Of a stretch of DNA of 64,000 bases, positions 54,445 through 62,303 are shown piece by piece. The notes below the pieces were generated by a model. That model made no database searches. It had not been told where the DNA came from and worked only from the letters and a program-made list of their open reading frames with translations. A program made the position numbers and the translations under genes. Origin of the DNA: Candidatus Nyctobacter psychrophilus (GTDB lineage Bacteria; Vulcanimicrobiota; Vulcanimicrobiia; Vulcanimicrobiales; Vulcanimicrobiaceae); NCBI GenBank assembly GCA_014305025.1, contig JACRTY010000021.1, positions 124,001 to 188,000 of the forward strand, read 5' to 3'. The stretch's first letter is position 1; each line of letters starts with the position of its first letter.

Positions 54445-56420
54445 GGCGTGCCCGCGACCACGACGCTCGGATTACGAAAGCCGAGCGTACCGCGCGCGGG
54501 CGCACTCGCGGCGATTGCCCCCGCAGTGCCGACCGGCGGCACGACGTATAAAGACGAGAGGCGCACCGGCGGGTTGAGATCGGCCGGTACGGCGATCGTG
54601 CGCGTTCGCCAGCCCGTCCAGTCAACGTTCTTCGCGATAGTCAGCGCCCGGCGTTCACCGAACCGATTGACGAACGCAGCACGAACCGTTGCGCCCCCGC
54701 CGTCGCCGTTTACGTCGACCGAGAACTGTAACGGTTCACCCGGCAAAACATAACGCACATCCGCGGTTGCGATCCGGCGTGTGCCCGAGAGATCGTACAC
54801 GAGCGTGAGTTGCGGCTCGAAGAGCGGTAACGCGATCCGCCGGCTTCCGACGTGAAGGGTCATGTCCGTGCGCAGTCCACCTGCGCGTGCGACGATCCGT
54901 GCATCGCGATTGCTCGCGCGATACACGCCCGCTTCGGTAAACGCGCCGCGATCGGCGCTCCACTGCACGCGATTCCCCAGTTGCACGACGGCACCCGACG
55001 CATCGTAGCCCGTCGCGCCAAGATGCACCGTGCCACCCGGGTCGACGGCGCGCTCGTCGTGTTGGATGTCCAGTCGCGCGAGCCGTTCGACCACACGGAT
55101 CGGCACCCGCGCTACCAAGCCGCGCGCGTGCAGCGCGACTTCGCCGGACTCGGGCCCGGCTTGTAGCACTTCACTCGGTGCAGAAGCCAGCAGATGACCG
55201 GCAGCATCGACGACGGCAAGCCGTACCGGAACGCCGGCACCCGACAACGCGACGATCGACGACGGCCGGGCTACGAGCATCGCCGGCGGACCGAGCGGTG
55301 CATCGCTGTACGCGAACAATCCGTCCGCTACGGGCCGCTCTGAGCCGTCGCTTGGCGATCCCAAGACCTTCGGCATCCCGTCGCCGAGTTGGCGCGCGAC
55401 CAGCGTGGCTGAGCCCCCGGAATCGAAGGCCATCGCGTCACTTGCGCCAAGTCCGCGCAACAGCGCCGCAAATTGGGGACGCGTCACCCCGATCGAGGTA
55501 GCGGCGTTACGTCCGTCGACGCTGACGAGAAGCAGCGTCTGCGCTGCCGTCGTTGCTGCGCCGGCAACGGGAAACCGCACGTTACGTTCTTCGGGCGCCG
55601 GCGCATTGGGATCGTCAACGGCGTGTCCGCCCTGGAGCAGCAACGGTCCACCGCCGAGGGCGCTGACGACATCGCTAAGCGGCGGCGTCGTCGTCATGGC
55701 GATCGTCACGCCATCACCCGGCGCAGGGGGCGGCGCGAGGGTCTGCGCCGCCGGACCGAGACCGAGCACGATTCCGTGCGCCGTCTGCGCGTCCGCCGGG
55801 CCGATCGCCGCAACGCGATACGCACCGGCAAGCTCAGCACCGTGAAGCGCATCGGCCGGCACTAGCGTCGCGGCGGTTACGCCGAAGGCCGCGCGCATCG
55901 CCCCGAACGCGGCTCCGAGCACGCTCGCGCCGCCCTGCGGCGGCCACTCGTCGACGCCGGTCAACGGAATGGTCGCTGCACCGTATTCCACCGTTCCGTT
56001 GAAACTGAAGGAATCGAAGTGAACGCTACGGTCGCGGCGTACGTCGAGCGCGACGCGTTGCGAGGGCGTGCGGAGCAACACGCCGTCACGCACCACGATG
56101 TTCAGCGGTTGGTTTGTTTGACCGATGTCGAAGTAGTCGCCGTTGATGCCCGCGACCGCGCCCGTGCGGCGCGCCATCGACGAGACCGTTTCGCCCGCTG
56201 AGATCAAGCGGTCGTGTGAGAGCACGACGCCAAGCCGTACGTTCGGCTCGCCAAGATCGAGGGCGACGACGTTGACGACGAGCGGCCCATCCGACGTGGT
56301 GAGCCGATAGGTAGCACGTCTCATGCCCGGGGCGAAGACTTCCTGCGTACGCGACTGCGCGATGACCAGCGGAAACGGCGCGGGCGGCGCGAGTTCCGCC
56401 GGAAGCGACGGTCCGATCAC
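54441..56420 (-). CDS. Phosphodiester glycosidase-family protein, no signal peptide
   Basis: A 659-residue protein with a NAGPA-type phosphodiester glycosidase domain (Pfam DUF2233 family). Marks are 'AGINGDYFDIGQTNQPLNIV' near 90-109 and 'AMAFDSGGSATLVARQLG' near 330-347. Residues about 380-659 are beta-rich, with an Ig-like segment (about 380-510) and a final sandwich (about 560-640). Human NAGPA removes GlcNAc from a phosphodiester, and bacterial relatives act on wall polymers such as teichoic-like or phospho-sugar links. Oddly, it begins 'MIGPSLPAELAPPAPFPL', proline-rich without any signal peptide, and its GTG overlaps the upstream stop. It may be a domain of the upstream protein lost by a frame change. 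Confidence 0.85.
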   Translation of the reverse strand: MIGPSLPAELAPPAPFPLVIAQSRTQEVFAPGMRRATYRLTTSDGPLVVNVVALDLGEPNVRLGVVLSHDRLISAGETVSSMARRTGAVAGINGDYFDIGQTNQPLNIVVRDGVLLRTPSQRVALDVRRDRSVHFDSFSFNGTVEYGAATIPLTGVDEWPPQGGASVLGAAFGAMRAAFGVTAATLVPADALHGAELAGAYRVAAIGPADAQTAHGIVLGLGPAAQTLAPPPAPGDGVTIAMTTTPPLSDVVSALGGGPLLLQGGHAVDDPNAPAPEERNVRFPVAGAATTAAQTLLLVSVDGRNAATSIGVTRPQFAALLRGLGASDAMAFDSGGSATLVARQLGDGMPKVLGSPSDGSERPVADGLFAYSDAPLGPPAMLVARPSSIVALSGAGVPVRLAVVDAAGHLLASAPSEVLQAGPESGEVALHARGLVARVPIRVVERLARLDIQHDERAVDPGGTVHLGATGYDASGAVVQLGNRVQWSADRGAFTEAGVYRASNRDARIVARAGGLRTDMTLHVGSRRIALPLFEPQLTLVYDLSGTRRIATADVRYVLPGEPLQFSVDVNGDGGGATVRAAFVNRFGERRALTIAKNVDWTGWRTRTIAVPADLNPPVRLSSLYVVPPVGTAGAIAASAPARGTLGFRNPSVVVAGTP

Positions 56421-58471
56421 GGCGACGGACGCGCTTCGGGAACCGGCGTCGGCACCTGCGCGGGTGCGACGACCGCGGGCAACGGCGCACTGCTATAGAG
56501 GAAGAGCCCGTCGGAGACCCAGCGTTCCGCGCTGTTGTCGGACGGTACGTTGCGGACGCTCGCATTGGCGTCGCCCGGCGCGCGCGACACGAGCGTAACG
56601 GAGCCGCCCGAGTCGAGCGCCATCGCGTCGACGCCGCCCAGACGCAACAACAGCCGCGCGAATTCCGGGCGCGTCATGCCGACGGAACGTTCGGGGTGGC
56701 GCCCGTCGACGGCAACGAACATCAAACGCCCGTCGAGCGTACGCACGAGTGCGATCACGGGCCAACGATAATTGCGTTCATCGGGCGCGGGAGCGTGCCG
56801 GTCTTCGAACCATGCACCGTTGCGGAGTAAGACGGGTCCACCGCCGATTCCGGCAACGACGTCGTCGACGTGCGGTTCGAGCGCATAGGTCACCGTCACG
56901 ACGTCGCCCGGCTTCGGCAGCGGCGTGCGCACGAGCGGACCGATGGCAATGCCGAAGCGCGGCGTCGTCGGCGCGTTCATCGGCACGACGTCGGTCACGC
57001 GAAAGCGCGTGCCGTTGCGGTCGCCCAGCGGCTGCAACGCGACGAACGTGCGCCCCGGCGATGCCGGCAACACCTTGCCGAACGCGGGCGTGATCACGCA
57101 CACGTCCCCCGGCGGCCAGTCGTTGACTTCCGTGATCGGCATGCTGCCCGCCGCGGTACGGACTTCGCCGCGGATGCGAAACTCCGCGATCGTGACCTGC
57201 TTGTTACGGTCGATCACCAAAGCCGCGCGGTCGGTCGGCCCGCGCACCAGCTCGCCATGACGCACGAGCATGCCCTGCGGTTGATACGTGCGTCCAATAT
57301 CAAAATAATCGCCGTTGACCCCGGCGACGGCACCCGTGCGCACGCTCATCGCCGAGGTTCGCTCGCCGCCGGAGATCACGTGATCTTCTGCAATCGCCGT
57401 ATCGAAGCGTAGCGTCGGTTCGGCCGGATCGACCGAGAGCAAACTGATGGCCAGCGGACCGTGATCGCTGCCAAGCGCGTATTGGGCGTACGCGAGGCCC
57501 GGAGCCGTCGCTTCAAGCGTGACCGAACGCAAGCGAGGCTCGTCTGCGATATGCGTCAACAAGGCGGTGAGGGCGTTCAAATCACGCACTCCGCCTGCGT
57601 GTTCGCCGAATAGGGCGTGTAGTTCGCCACCGAAGTTGAAGGGGACGCCGTCGAGGGTACCCACGATAGCCCGCGACCCGATGCCGTCTCCAGCGAACGA
57701 AACCTTTCCATGCAGCCCGCGCAGCTCGTGTGGCGCGGTCCCCGCTGCGGCGTCAGCAGCGAGCGCGAGCGACGTATCATCGAGCCGGGCCTGTGCGTGA
57801 ACCGCCGTACCGCCGTCGACCTCGACGTCGCGCAGCCAACCGCCTTGCAACTCCAACGTTGCGTCATCGGGTAGAATCCCGGCCAGCGGTTGCAGCGGCA
57901 CGGCAGCCGCCGTCCACACGCTCGGGCCACCCGCGGCATGGCCTGTAACGGGATACCGGTTTGTCAGCTCGTCCAGCGCCATCGTAACGTCGTAACGTGG
58001 GGGCTGCCCGGCCCTCAGATTGACGTCGGCTTCGACGCCGGCGAAGGTCAGTGCGGGGACGGGGACCGCCCCGGCGGTCACGACCAGCGTACCGTCACGC
58101 ACCGCTAAGCGCGTCGCGCCGCCTGCCAGGGCCAAATGCGTTTCTTCTTGGGCGTGATAGCGAAGCGGCGCCACGACGATGTGCGGCTGCTCGAGCTCGA
58201 TCGTATCGCCGCTTGGGCCCAACGCTACATGGGCGCGAGGGGCGCTGGCAAAGAACGCGCCGTCGCCGGTCGAGGCCGTCATGTCGCGCAAGAGATAGCC
58301 GTCTTTGGTCCGCATCACGTCGCCGGCGCGGAACCGCAAACCCGTCGCGTGATCCGCGTACGCCAGGAAGGCGCAACTCTGGAGCTTGCCTGCGACGGCG
58401 AAACCGGCGGCGAGTGCAACGAGTGCAACGACGCCCACGAGGATCAGGCCACGGCGTCCGGATACCTTCAT
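56417..58471 (-). CDS. Membrane-anchored protein with AsmA-like region and phosphodiester glycosidase domain
   Basis: A 684-residue protein. An N-terminal membrane anchor ('RGLILVGVVALVALAAGFAVAG', about 7-28) is followed by about 300 residues of beta-rich sequence ('MRTKDGYLLRDMTASTGDG' near 53), resembling AsmA/DUF3971-type lipid-binding repeats. Then comes a phosphodiester glycosidase domain (about 360-660) with 'AGVNGDYFDIGRTYQPQG' near 385-402 and 'DAMALDSGGSVTLVSRAPGD' near 625-644. It ends in the proline-rich 'APAQVPTPVPEARPSP'. It is paralogous to the next gene over the glycosidase domain and translationally coupled to it (GTGA). It heads a three-gene run and is divergent from a second deacetylase-like gene, 45 bp away. 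Confidence 0.85.
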   Translation of the reverse strand: MKVSGRRGLILVGVVALVALAAGFAVAGKLQSCAFLAYADHATGLRFRAGDVMRTKDGYLLRDMTASTGDGAFFASAPRAHVALGPSGDTIELEQPHIVVAPLRYHAQEETHLALAGGATRLAVRDGTLVVTAGAVPVPALTFAGVEADVNLRAGQPPRYDVTMALDELTNRYPVTGHAAGGPSVWTAAAVPLQPLAGILPDDATLELQGGWLRDVEVDGGTAVHAQARLDDTSLALAADAAAGTAPHELRGLHGKVSFAGDGIGSRAIVGTLDGVPFNFGGELHALFGEHAGGVRDLNALTALLTHIADEPRLRSVTLEATAPGLAYAQYALGSDHGPLAISLLSVDPAEPTLRFDTAIAEDHVISGGERTSAMSVRTGAVAGVNGDYFDIGRTYQPQGMLVRHGELVRGPTDRAALVIDRNKQVTIAEFRIRGEVRTAAGSMPITEVNDWPPGDVCVITPAFGKVLPASPGRTFVALQPLGDRNGTRFRVTDVVPMNAPTTPRFGIAIGPLVRTPLPKPGDVVTVTYALEPHVDDVVAGIGGGPVLLRNGAWFEDRHAPAPDERNYRWPVIALVRTLDGRLMFVAVDGRHPERSVGMTRPEFARLLLRLGGVDAMALDSGGSVTLVSRAPGDANASVRNVPSDNSAERWVSDGLFLYSSAPLPAVVAPAQVPTPVPEARPSP

Positions 58472-58516
58472 CGACCACGGGGAGAGTGCGCGGCCGTCGG
58501 CGCAACACCCTTCGTC

Positions 58517-59296
58517 ATGCGGGCCCTTCGTTGTCTCATCGCTTGCGTCGCGGCGCTGTGCAGTTCGGTAACCGGGCTACGCGCCACGCCGAGCGGGCTA
58601 CCGCAGATCGCACCGCACGCACGCACGCCCTACATTGCCGTTCTGGTCTGGCACGACGTTCTGCCGTCCAAAGAGGTGTGGTTCGACACGACGGCTGCGC
58701 TCTTCGCGCACGAGCTCGATCAGATCGCAACCGGCGGGTTCCATGTCCTCAAGCTTGCGACGTTACGCGATCATCTCGTGCGCGGCACCGACGTCCCGCC
58801 GAAATCGCTCGTCCTGACGTTCGATGACAACGGGTCCGGCATTTATCGCTACGCGTACCCGCTGCTGCGCGCGCATCGCTTTCCGGCAACGCTCTTCGTG
58901 CACACCAACTACGTCGGTAAGACGACGAGCAAGCACCACAACACGTGGTCCCAACTGCACGAAATGATCGCTAGCGGACGCATCGACGTGCAAAGCCTCA
59001 CCGCCAACCACCCACCCGACCTCACCAAACTGAGCGATGCCGACGTCGTCCACGAGCTGCGCCTCTCGAAATTTTCGCTCGAACGACGCCTGGGGAAACC
59101 GGTCTACGCGCTCGTTTATCCGTACGACGCATACGACGATCGCGTCGCCCGGTTGGCCGCCGACAGCGGCTATACGCTCGGATTTACCGAAGACTGGGGA
59201 GCAGCCGGTGATTCATCGTCGCTGCTGGAGATCCACCGCTACTCGGTCCTCACGCGGTTCGATCAAGCCTTATCGGACGTCGCCGCGCATCGCTGA
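58517..59296 (+). CDS. Polysaccharide deacetylase-like protein with altered active site
   Basis: A 259-residue exported protein with a signal peptide ('CLIACVAALCSSVTGLRA', about 6-23). It follows the NodB layout but with changes: motif 1 reads 'LTFDDNGSG' rather than TFDDG, and the metal-His motif reads 'SLTANHPPDL', where the first His of H-x3-H is Leu. 'VYPYDAYDD' and 'GYTLGFTEDWG' keep the later family pattern. It may be a weak or non-catalytic binder. I start at ATG 58517, because the open frame upstream overlaps the divergent gene. Its start lies 45 bp from the start of the glycosidase gene, so both share a promoter region. Confidence 0.83.
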   Translation: MRALRCLIACVAALCSSVTGLRATPSGLPQIAPHARTPYIAVLVWHDVLPSKEVWFDTTAALFAHELDQIATGGFHVLKLATLRDHLVRGTDVPPKSLVLTFDDNGSGIYRYAYPLLRAHRFPATLFVHTNYVGKTTSKHHNTWSQLHEMIASGRIDVQSLTANHPPDLTKLSDADVVHELRLSKFSLERRLGKPVYALVYPYDAYDDRVARLAADSGYTLGFTEDWGAAGDSSSLLEIHRYSVLTRFDQALSDVAAHR

Positions 59297-60127
59297 ATTC
59301 CGCTGTCCCAAAGACTTTCCAACCTCTAGCGGCAAGCCTTGCAAACGCGGAAAGACGCGTGCCAGCACGGCTTGGCAGATGCGCGACGCAACGCGGGTGG
59401 GAACACCGGCATCACGCTCGACGCCGAACACGGTCGCGTGGGGAGCATGCGCCTGCAATGCTGCCGGCCCGTCGGAATAATAATAGGCGGCCAGGGAGTC
59501 GCGCGTCTCATCGGCCGGAAAGCGGAGACGGCGATAGCCATGAAAGGCGCGGTCGTGCACTTCCATGATGATGCACCGATTGAAACGCGGTTCGATCGTC
59601 CGCACGACGTGGGAACAATCCGCGTCCCACAGTTCGAGTTCTCCGCCCCAGGCAGGTACCCAATGCGGATTGAGATAGACGAGCACGTTTAGGCGACGAT
59701 AGCGCGTGGGATCGCTCGGATGGGTGTTGTGGTCGGCGTGCACATGAAGGTGGCTGCCGCGGGCCCCTTGGTGGACGCCGGCGCCGACGTTCTCGGGGTC
59801 CATTTGTGCGTCGCGCACACCCGTCAGCGTACGGAGCCAGTGCGTGAAGGGCGCCTCCCCGAGTTCGGAAAAGACGGCGCGCAGACTCGGCCCTAAGTGG
59901 GCTGTACCGACGTTGTAACGGCGCGCTTCCAATAACCAAGCCGCCGTTCTGGCAGCCCGCGCCAACGGAGGGAATTCGGCATGTATCGCCTGCGCCGCCG
60001 GCTCGGTTAGGAAATCGTCGATGACGATGTGACGGAATGGAACGGCCGCATCGAAGCGCGCACGCCAGCCGTCGACATCGGTTGCGAACCGCTCGACATT
60101 GAGAACCGACGTGAAAGCGCGGCTCAC
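59270..60127 (-). CDS. 2-oxoglutarate/Fe(II)-dependent oxygenase-like protein
   Basis: A 285-residue protein with the double-stranded beta-helix pattern of prolyl-4-hydroxylase-like oxygenases. The Fe ligands are likely the H-x-D in 'LHVHADHNTHP' near 136-146 and a distal His in 'AFHGYRRL' near 196, with the 2-oxoglutarate Arg soon after. 'RRLNVLVYLNPHWVPAWGGELELW' near 153-176 is the family core. The substrate is unknown. The GTG at 60127 is the probable start, though the frame is open to 60160. Its 3' end overlaps the convergent deacetylase-like gene by 27 bp. No signal peptide is present. Confidence 0.8.
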   Translation of the reverse strand: MSRAFTSVLNVERFATDVDGWRARFDAAVPFRHIVIDDFLTEPAAQAIHAEFPPLARAARTAAWLLEARRYNVGTAHLGPSLRAVFSELGEAPFTHWLRTLTGVRDAQMDPENVGAGVHQGARGSHLHVHADHNTHPSDPTRYRRLNVLVYLNPHWVPAWGGELELWDADCSHVVRTIEPRFNRCIIMEVHDRAFHGYRRLRFPADETRDSLAAYYYSDGPAALQAHAPHATVFGVERDAGVPTRVASRICQAVLARVFPRLQGLPLEVGKSLGQRNSAMRGDVR

Positions 60128-60217
60128 CGTAAGTGAGCCCCGTGTCCGACCATGCCTCACACGTTCGGAGGCCGCCCAAGCGCGCCTGGCGACCGACGCT
60201 TGGTGGTACCATAAGTC

Positions 60218-61036
60218 TCAGCGCCAGCAGGTCAGTGGTCTGGCTATCCCTGCTTTCCCGGTGGGCCGAAGGTGGTATGCGTCTTCGAGGGTGCGTAGCA
60301 CATCGTAGTGATCGATCCGTTCACCGTAGCGCCCAGGCCGTACCATCGGTCCAAACACGATGGTCGGGATGCTGTTGGCGGCATCGTATCCCTCGTCCCA
60401 GGTCAAAACGACGAGCGAGTCATGCGCGTTGGCCCACGTCACCAGCGGGGCGAGGCGCATGCGCAACCATGCGTCACCTTGAGCGATCGTTCCGTCGTGC
60501 ATGTCATCGTCGACGTCCGGAACGACGAATGCCACCGTAGGCAGCAGATCGTACAGAGACGGTAGGGCAGCGAATGCTCGAGCGTCGGCTGCCGGAACGT
60601 TGCTGAACGCGACCCACGGTGCGTGCTTGCGTGCATAGGTTCCGGCGGCGCACACCGGCGACCCGGTTGAGGGAAGCGCCTCGGCATAACCGATGAACGT
60701 TAGGTGCGCAGCGAGGAGTTCGCTCGCGAGGTTCGGCGCGTTCGCTGAGATACCGGTCGCGGGGCAGCCGTCGCCGTTGTCGTTGGTGACGCCGGCGAAC
60801 AAGGCGAGATAGTTCGGCAGGCTGGGGTGCGTCACGCCGTGCGCGTTCGTGAACAAGGCACCTTTTTTTGCGAGCGCATTGATGAAGGGAGCGGACTGGT
60901 TGCCCACGATCTCCGCCAGCGTCTTATTCTCTTCGACGATGACGATCGTATGCGCCGGGCGCGGAACACGCGCCGCCGCCGATACCGGAAATAAGCACGC
61001 GGCGAGCACAACAAACGACAGCACAAGACGCGTCAT
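60218..61036 (-). CDS. Secreted phosphoesterase (acid phosphatase/phospholipase C-like)
   Basis: A 272-residue exported enzyme of the phosphoesterase family (Pfam PF04185). A signal peptide 'LVLSFVVLAACLFPVSAAA' (about 4-22) precedes the opening 'HTIVIVEENKTLAEIVGN', the family's usual start with the metal Glu-Asn. 'THPSLPNYLALFAG' near 68-81 has the probable nucleophile Ser/Thr region, and the distal block is 'VVLTWDEGYD' near 208-217. Relatives hydrolyse phosphomonoesters or phospholipids outside the cell. The ATG at 61036 is chosen because the signal peptide begins there; an upstream start at 61078 is possible. It belongs to the envelope-modifying cluster only by position. Confidence 0.85.
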   Translation of the reverse strand: MTRLVLSFVVLAACLFPVSAAARVPRPAHTIVIVEENKTLAEIVGNQSAPFINALAKKGALFTNAHGVTHPSLPNYLALFAGVTNDNGDGCPATGISANAPNLASELLAAHLTFIGYAEALPSTGSPVCAAGTYARKHAPWVAFSNVPAADARAFAALPSLYDLLPTVAFVVPDVDDDMHDGTIAQGDAWLRMRLAPLVTWANAHDSLVVLTWDEGYDAANSIPTIVFGPMVRPGRYGERIDHYDVLRTLEDAYHLRPTGKAGIARPLTCWR

Positions 61037-61093
61037 CGGCGCGACGTTCGAATGGCAGGCCGCGACCTCCGCTTTCATGGGGAAACGCTTGAG

Positions 61094-61249
61094 CTACTGC
61101 GTTCCCTCTTCGAGCGCGGCTTTCACATCGCCGAGATCTTCCGCGTTACCGTCATCGTCGACGTTGGGCTCACCGGGGTACGCCTCGGTCTTACGCTGCG
61201 GTTCCAGGGCGTCGGTCTCGGCGTGCGTGCCGCCTGTCGCGTCGTTCAT
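61094..61249 (-). CDS. Tiny acidic protein, 51 residues
   Basis: From ATG 61249 the frame reads 'MNDATGGTHAETDALEPQRK', then a very acidic segment with 'PNVDDDGNAEDLGDVKAALEEG', ending in TAG. The start overlaps the TGA of the 77-residue gene as ATGA, so it is coupled to it. It has no Cys, no aromatic residue except one Tyr, and no hydrophobic core, so it is probably disordered. The family is unknown. Hydrophilic acidic proteins of this kind sometimes serve in stress protection, which is only a suggestion. Confidence 0.55.
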   Translation of the reverse strand: MNDATGGTHAETDALEPQRKTEAYPGEPNVDDDGNAEDLGDVKAALEEGTQ

Positions 61250-61479
61250 CGGTCGGCGTCCTCTCTTGCATTTTGATCTTGCGCTTCGGCGATCCGGGCT
61301 TCTTCTACATCATCCGAAGCCGGATTGCGCATGCGGCTCGCCACCTCGTCTTCGGCGGTCACCCGTGCCGTTTCCGGTGAAAGGTTGAACGCGTTCCCCA
61401 AGATCGTCGTTTGATCGTCCACTTCTTCGCCGATGGTGCGCTCGCCGCCGTCGCGGCCGGTCTCCTTGCGATCATTCAT
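61246..61479 (-). CDS. Small acidic hydrophilic protein, 77 residues
   Basis: From ATG 61479 it reads 'MNDRKETGRDGGERTIGEEV', then 'TTILGNAFNLSPETARVTAEDEVASRM', ending in an acidic 'DDVEEARIAEAQDQNAREDAD' tail. It starts as ATGA with the stop of the dead acyltransferase and ends overlapping the next tiny gene. It has no signal peptide, membrane segment or cysteine. It shares the 'MND' start and acidic nature with its neighbour but no clear sequence repeat. It is probably a small disordered or partly helical protein; function unknown. Confidence 0.6.
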   Translation of the reverse strand: MNDRKETGRDGGERTIGEEVDDQTTILGNAFNLSPETARVTAEDEVASRMRNPASDDVEEARIAEAQDQNAREDADR

Positions 61480-62303
61480 GCAGGCAGCTTCTCCACATCG
61501 GCGCTCGGTGAATCCGGGGCTGCGTCCCGCGCCGCTAGCGCGGCCCAAACGACACGAAGATGCCGGGTACGCCAGCCGGCACGGGAGAACGCTTCCGCCC
61601 TCGCCGCCAGGTGCGCGAACTCCCACGCGAACGGACGCGCTCGCAGCAGCGGGCGCTCGATCGCGAACGTGATGAGCGACGCAACGCCGAGAGCGGCTGC
61701 CGCCGCCGCGAACGTAAACGCGAGACCCCAACCGGCGTCCGCGTGTTGATCGGCGCCGTGCCAGCCCGGGATGCGCCGCTCCAGCAGTGCGTGCGCGACG
61801 GCCGCATGCCACAGGTAGAGATTATATGAGTGCCTCGAGCCGTGAACATCCCCCACGCAAACAGATCCAGCGCTCCAGGCAATTGGTCGATCAAATGCAC
61901 GACGTCGTATGCGCCGTGCACGGCTGCGCGATAGACGTTGGCGATGACGACGAGGCCGAAGAACGTTGCGAGGGCATGTCGCCGCGCCGCCCATGCGAGC
62001 AGCGGAAAAAGCACGTACGAAGAGAGAATCTTGAGCGCACGGCGGTACGCAAACTCACCAGTAGTCGGTGCCGTCCGCCCGCCAAACCTAGCGCGCGCAT
62101 ACGGGTAGTACAAACAGAAACCACTGATGAATAAGAAGAGATCGACCCAGAGAAAACCGGCCTCCGGAATGGCCCCAAGTCGAGCGCGTGGCCAAAGGGT
62201 GCCACGGTCGCGGGCAGCCACGTGACCTGCCACAGGCAAACCACACGACCAGCGCCATCGCGATGGCGCGCAAACCGTCCAGCGGTTCCAGCCGTGCCTT
62301 CAT
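61476..62303 (-). pseudogene. Broken acyltransferase-3 family membrane protein
   Basis: Acyltransferase-3 (OafA-like) proteins of about 350-400 residues transfer acyl groups to surface sugars. Here 'MKARLEPLDGLRAIAMALVV' (the typical start) is followed by a frame change near 62235, another near 62195, then 'GFLWVDLFLFISGFCLYYPY' and helices to 'DLFAWGMFTARG'. Another frame change near 61855 joins directly to 'SYNLYLWHAAVAHALLE', the late family motif, so about 80-100 residues of the middle are missing. The tail to 61476 is in one frame. ATGA overlaps link it to the MFS gene before it and the acidic gene after it. It is dead. Confidence 0.78.
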
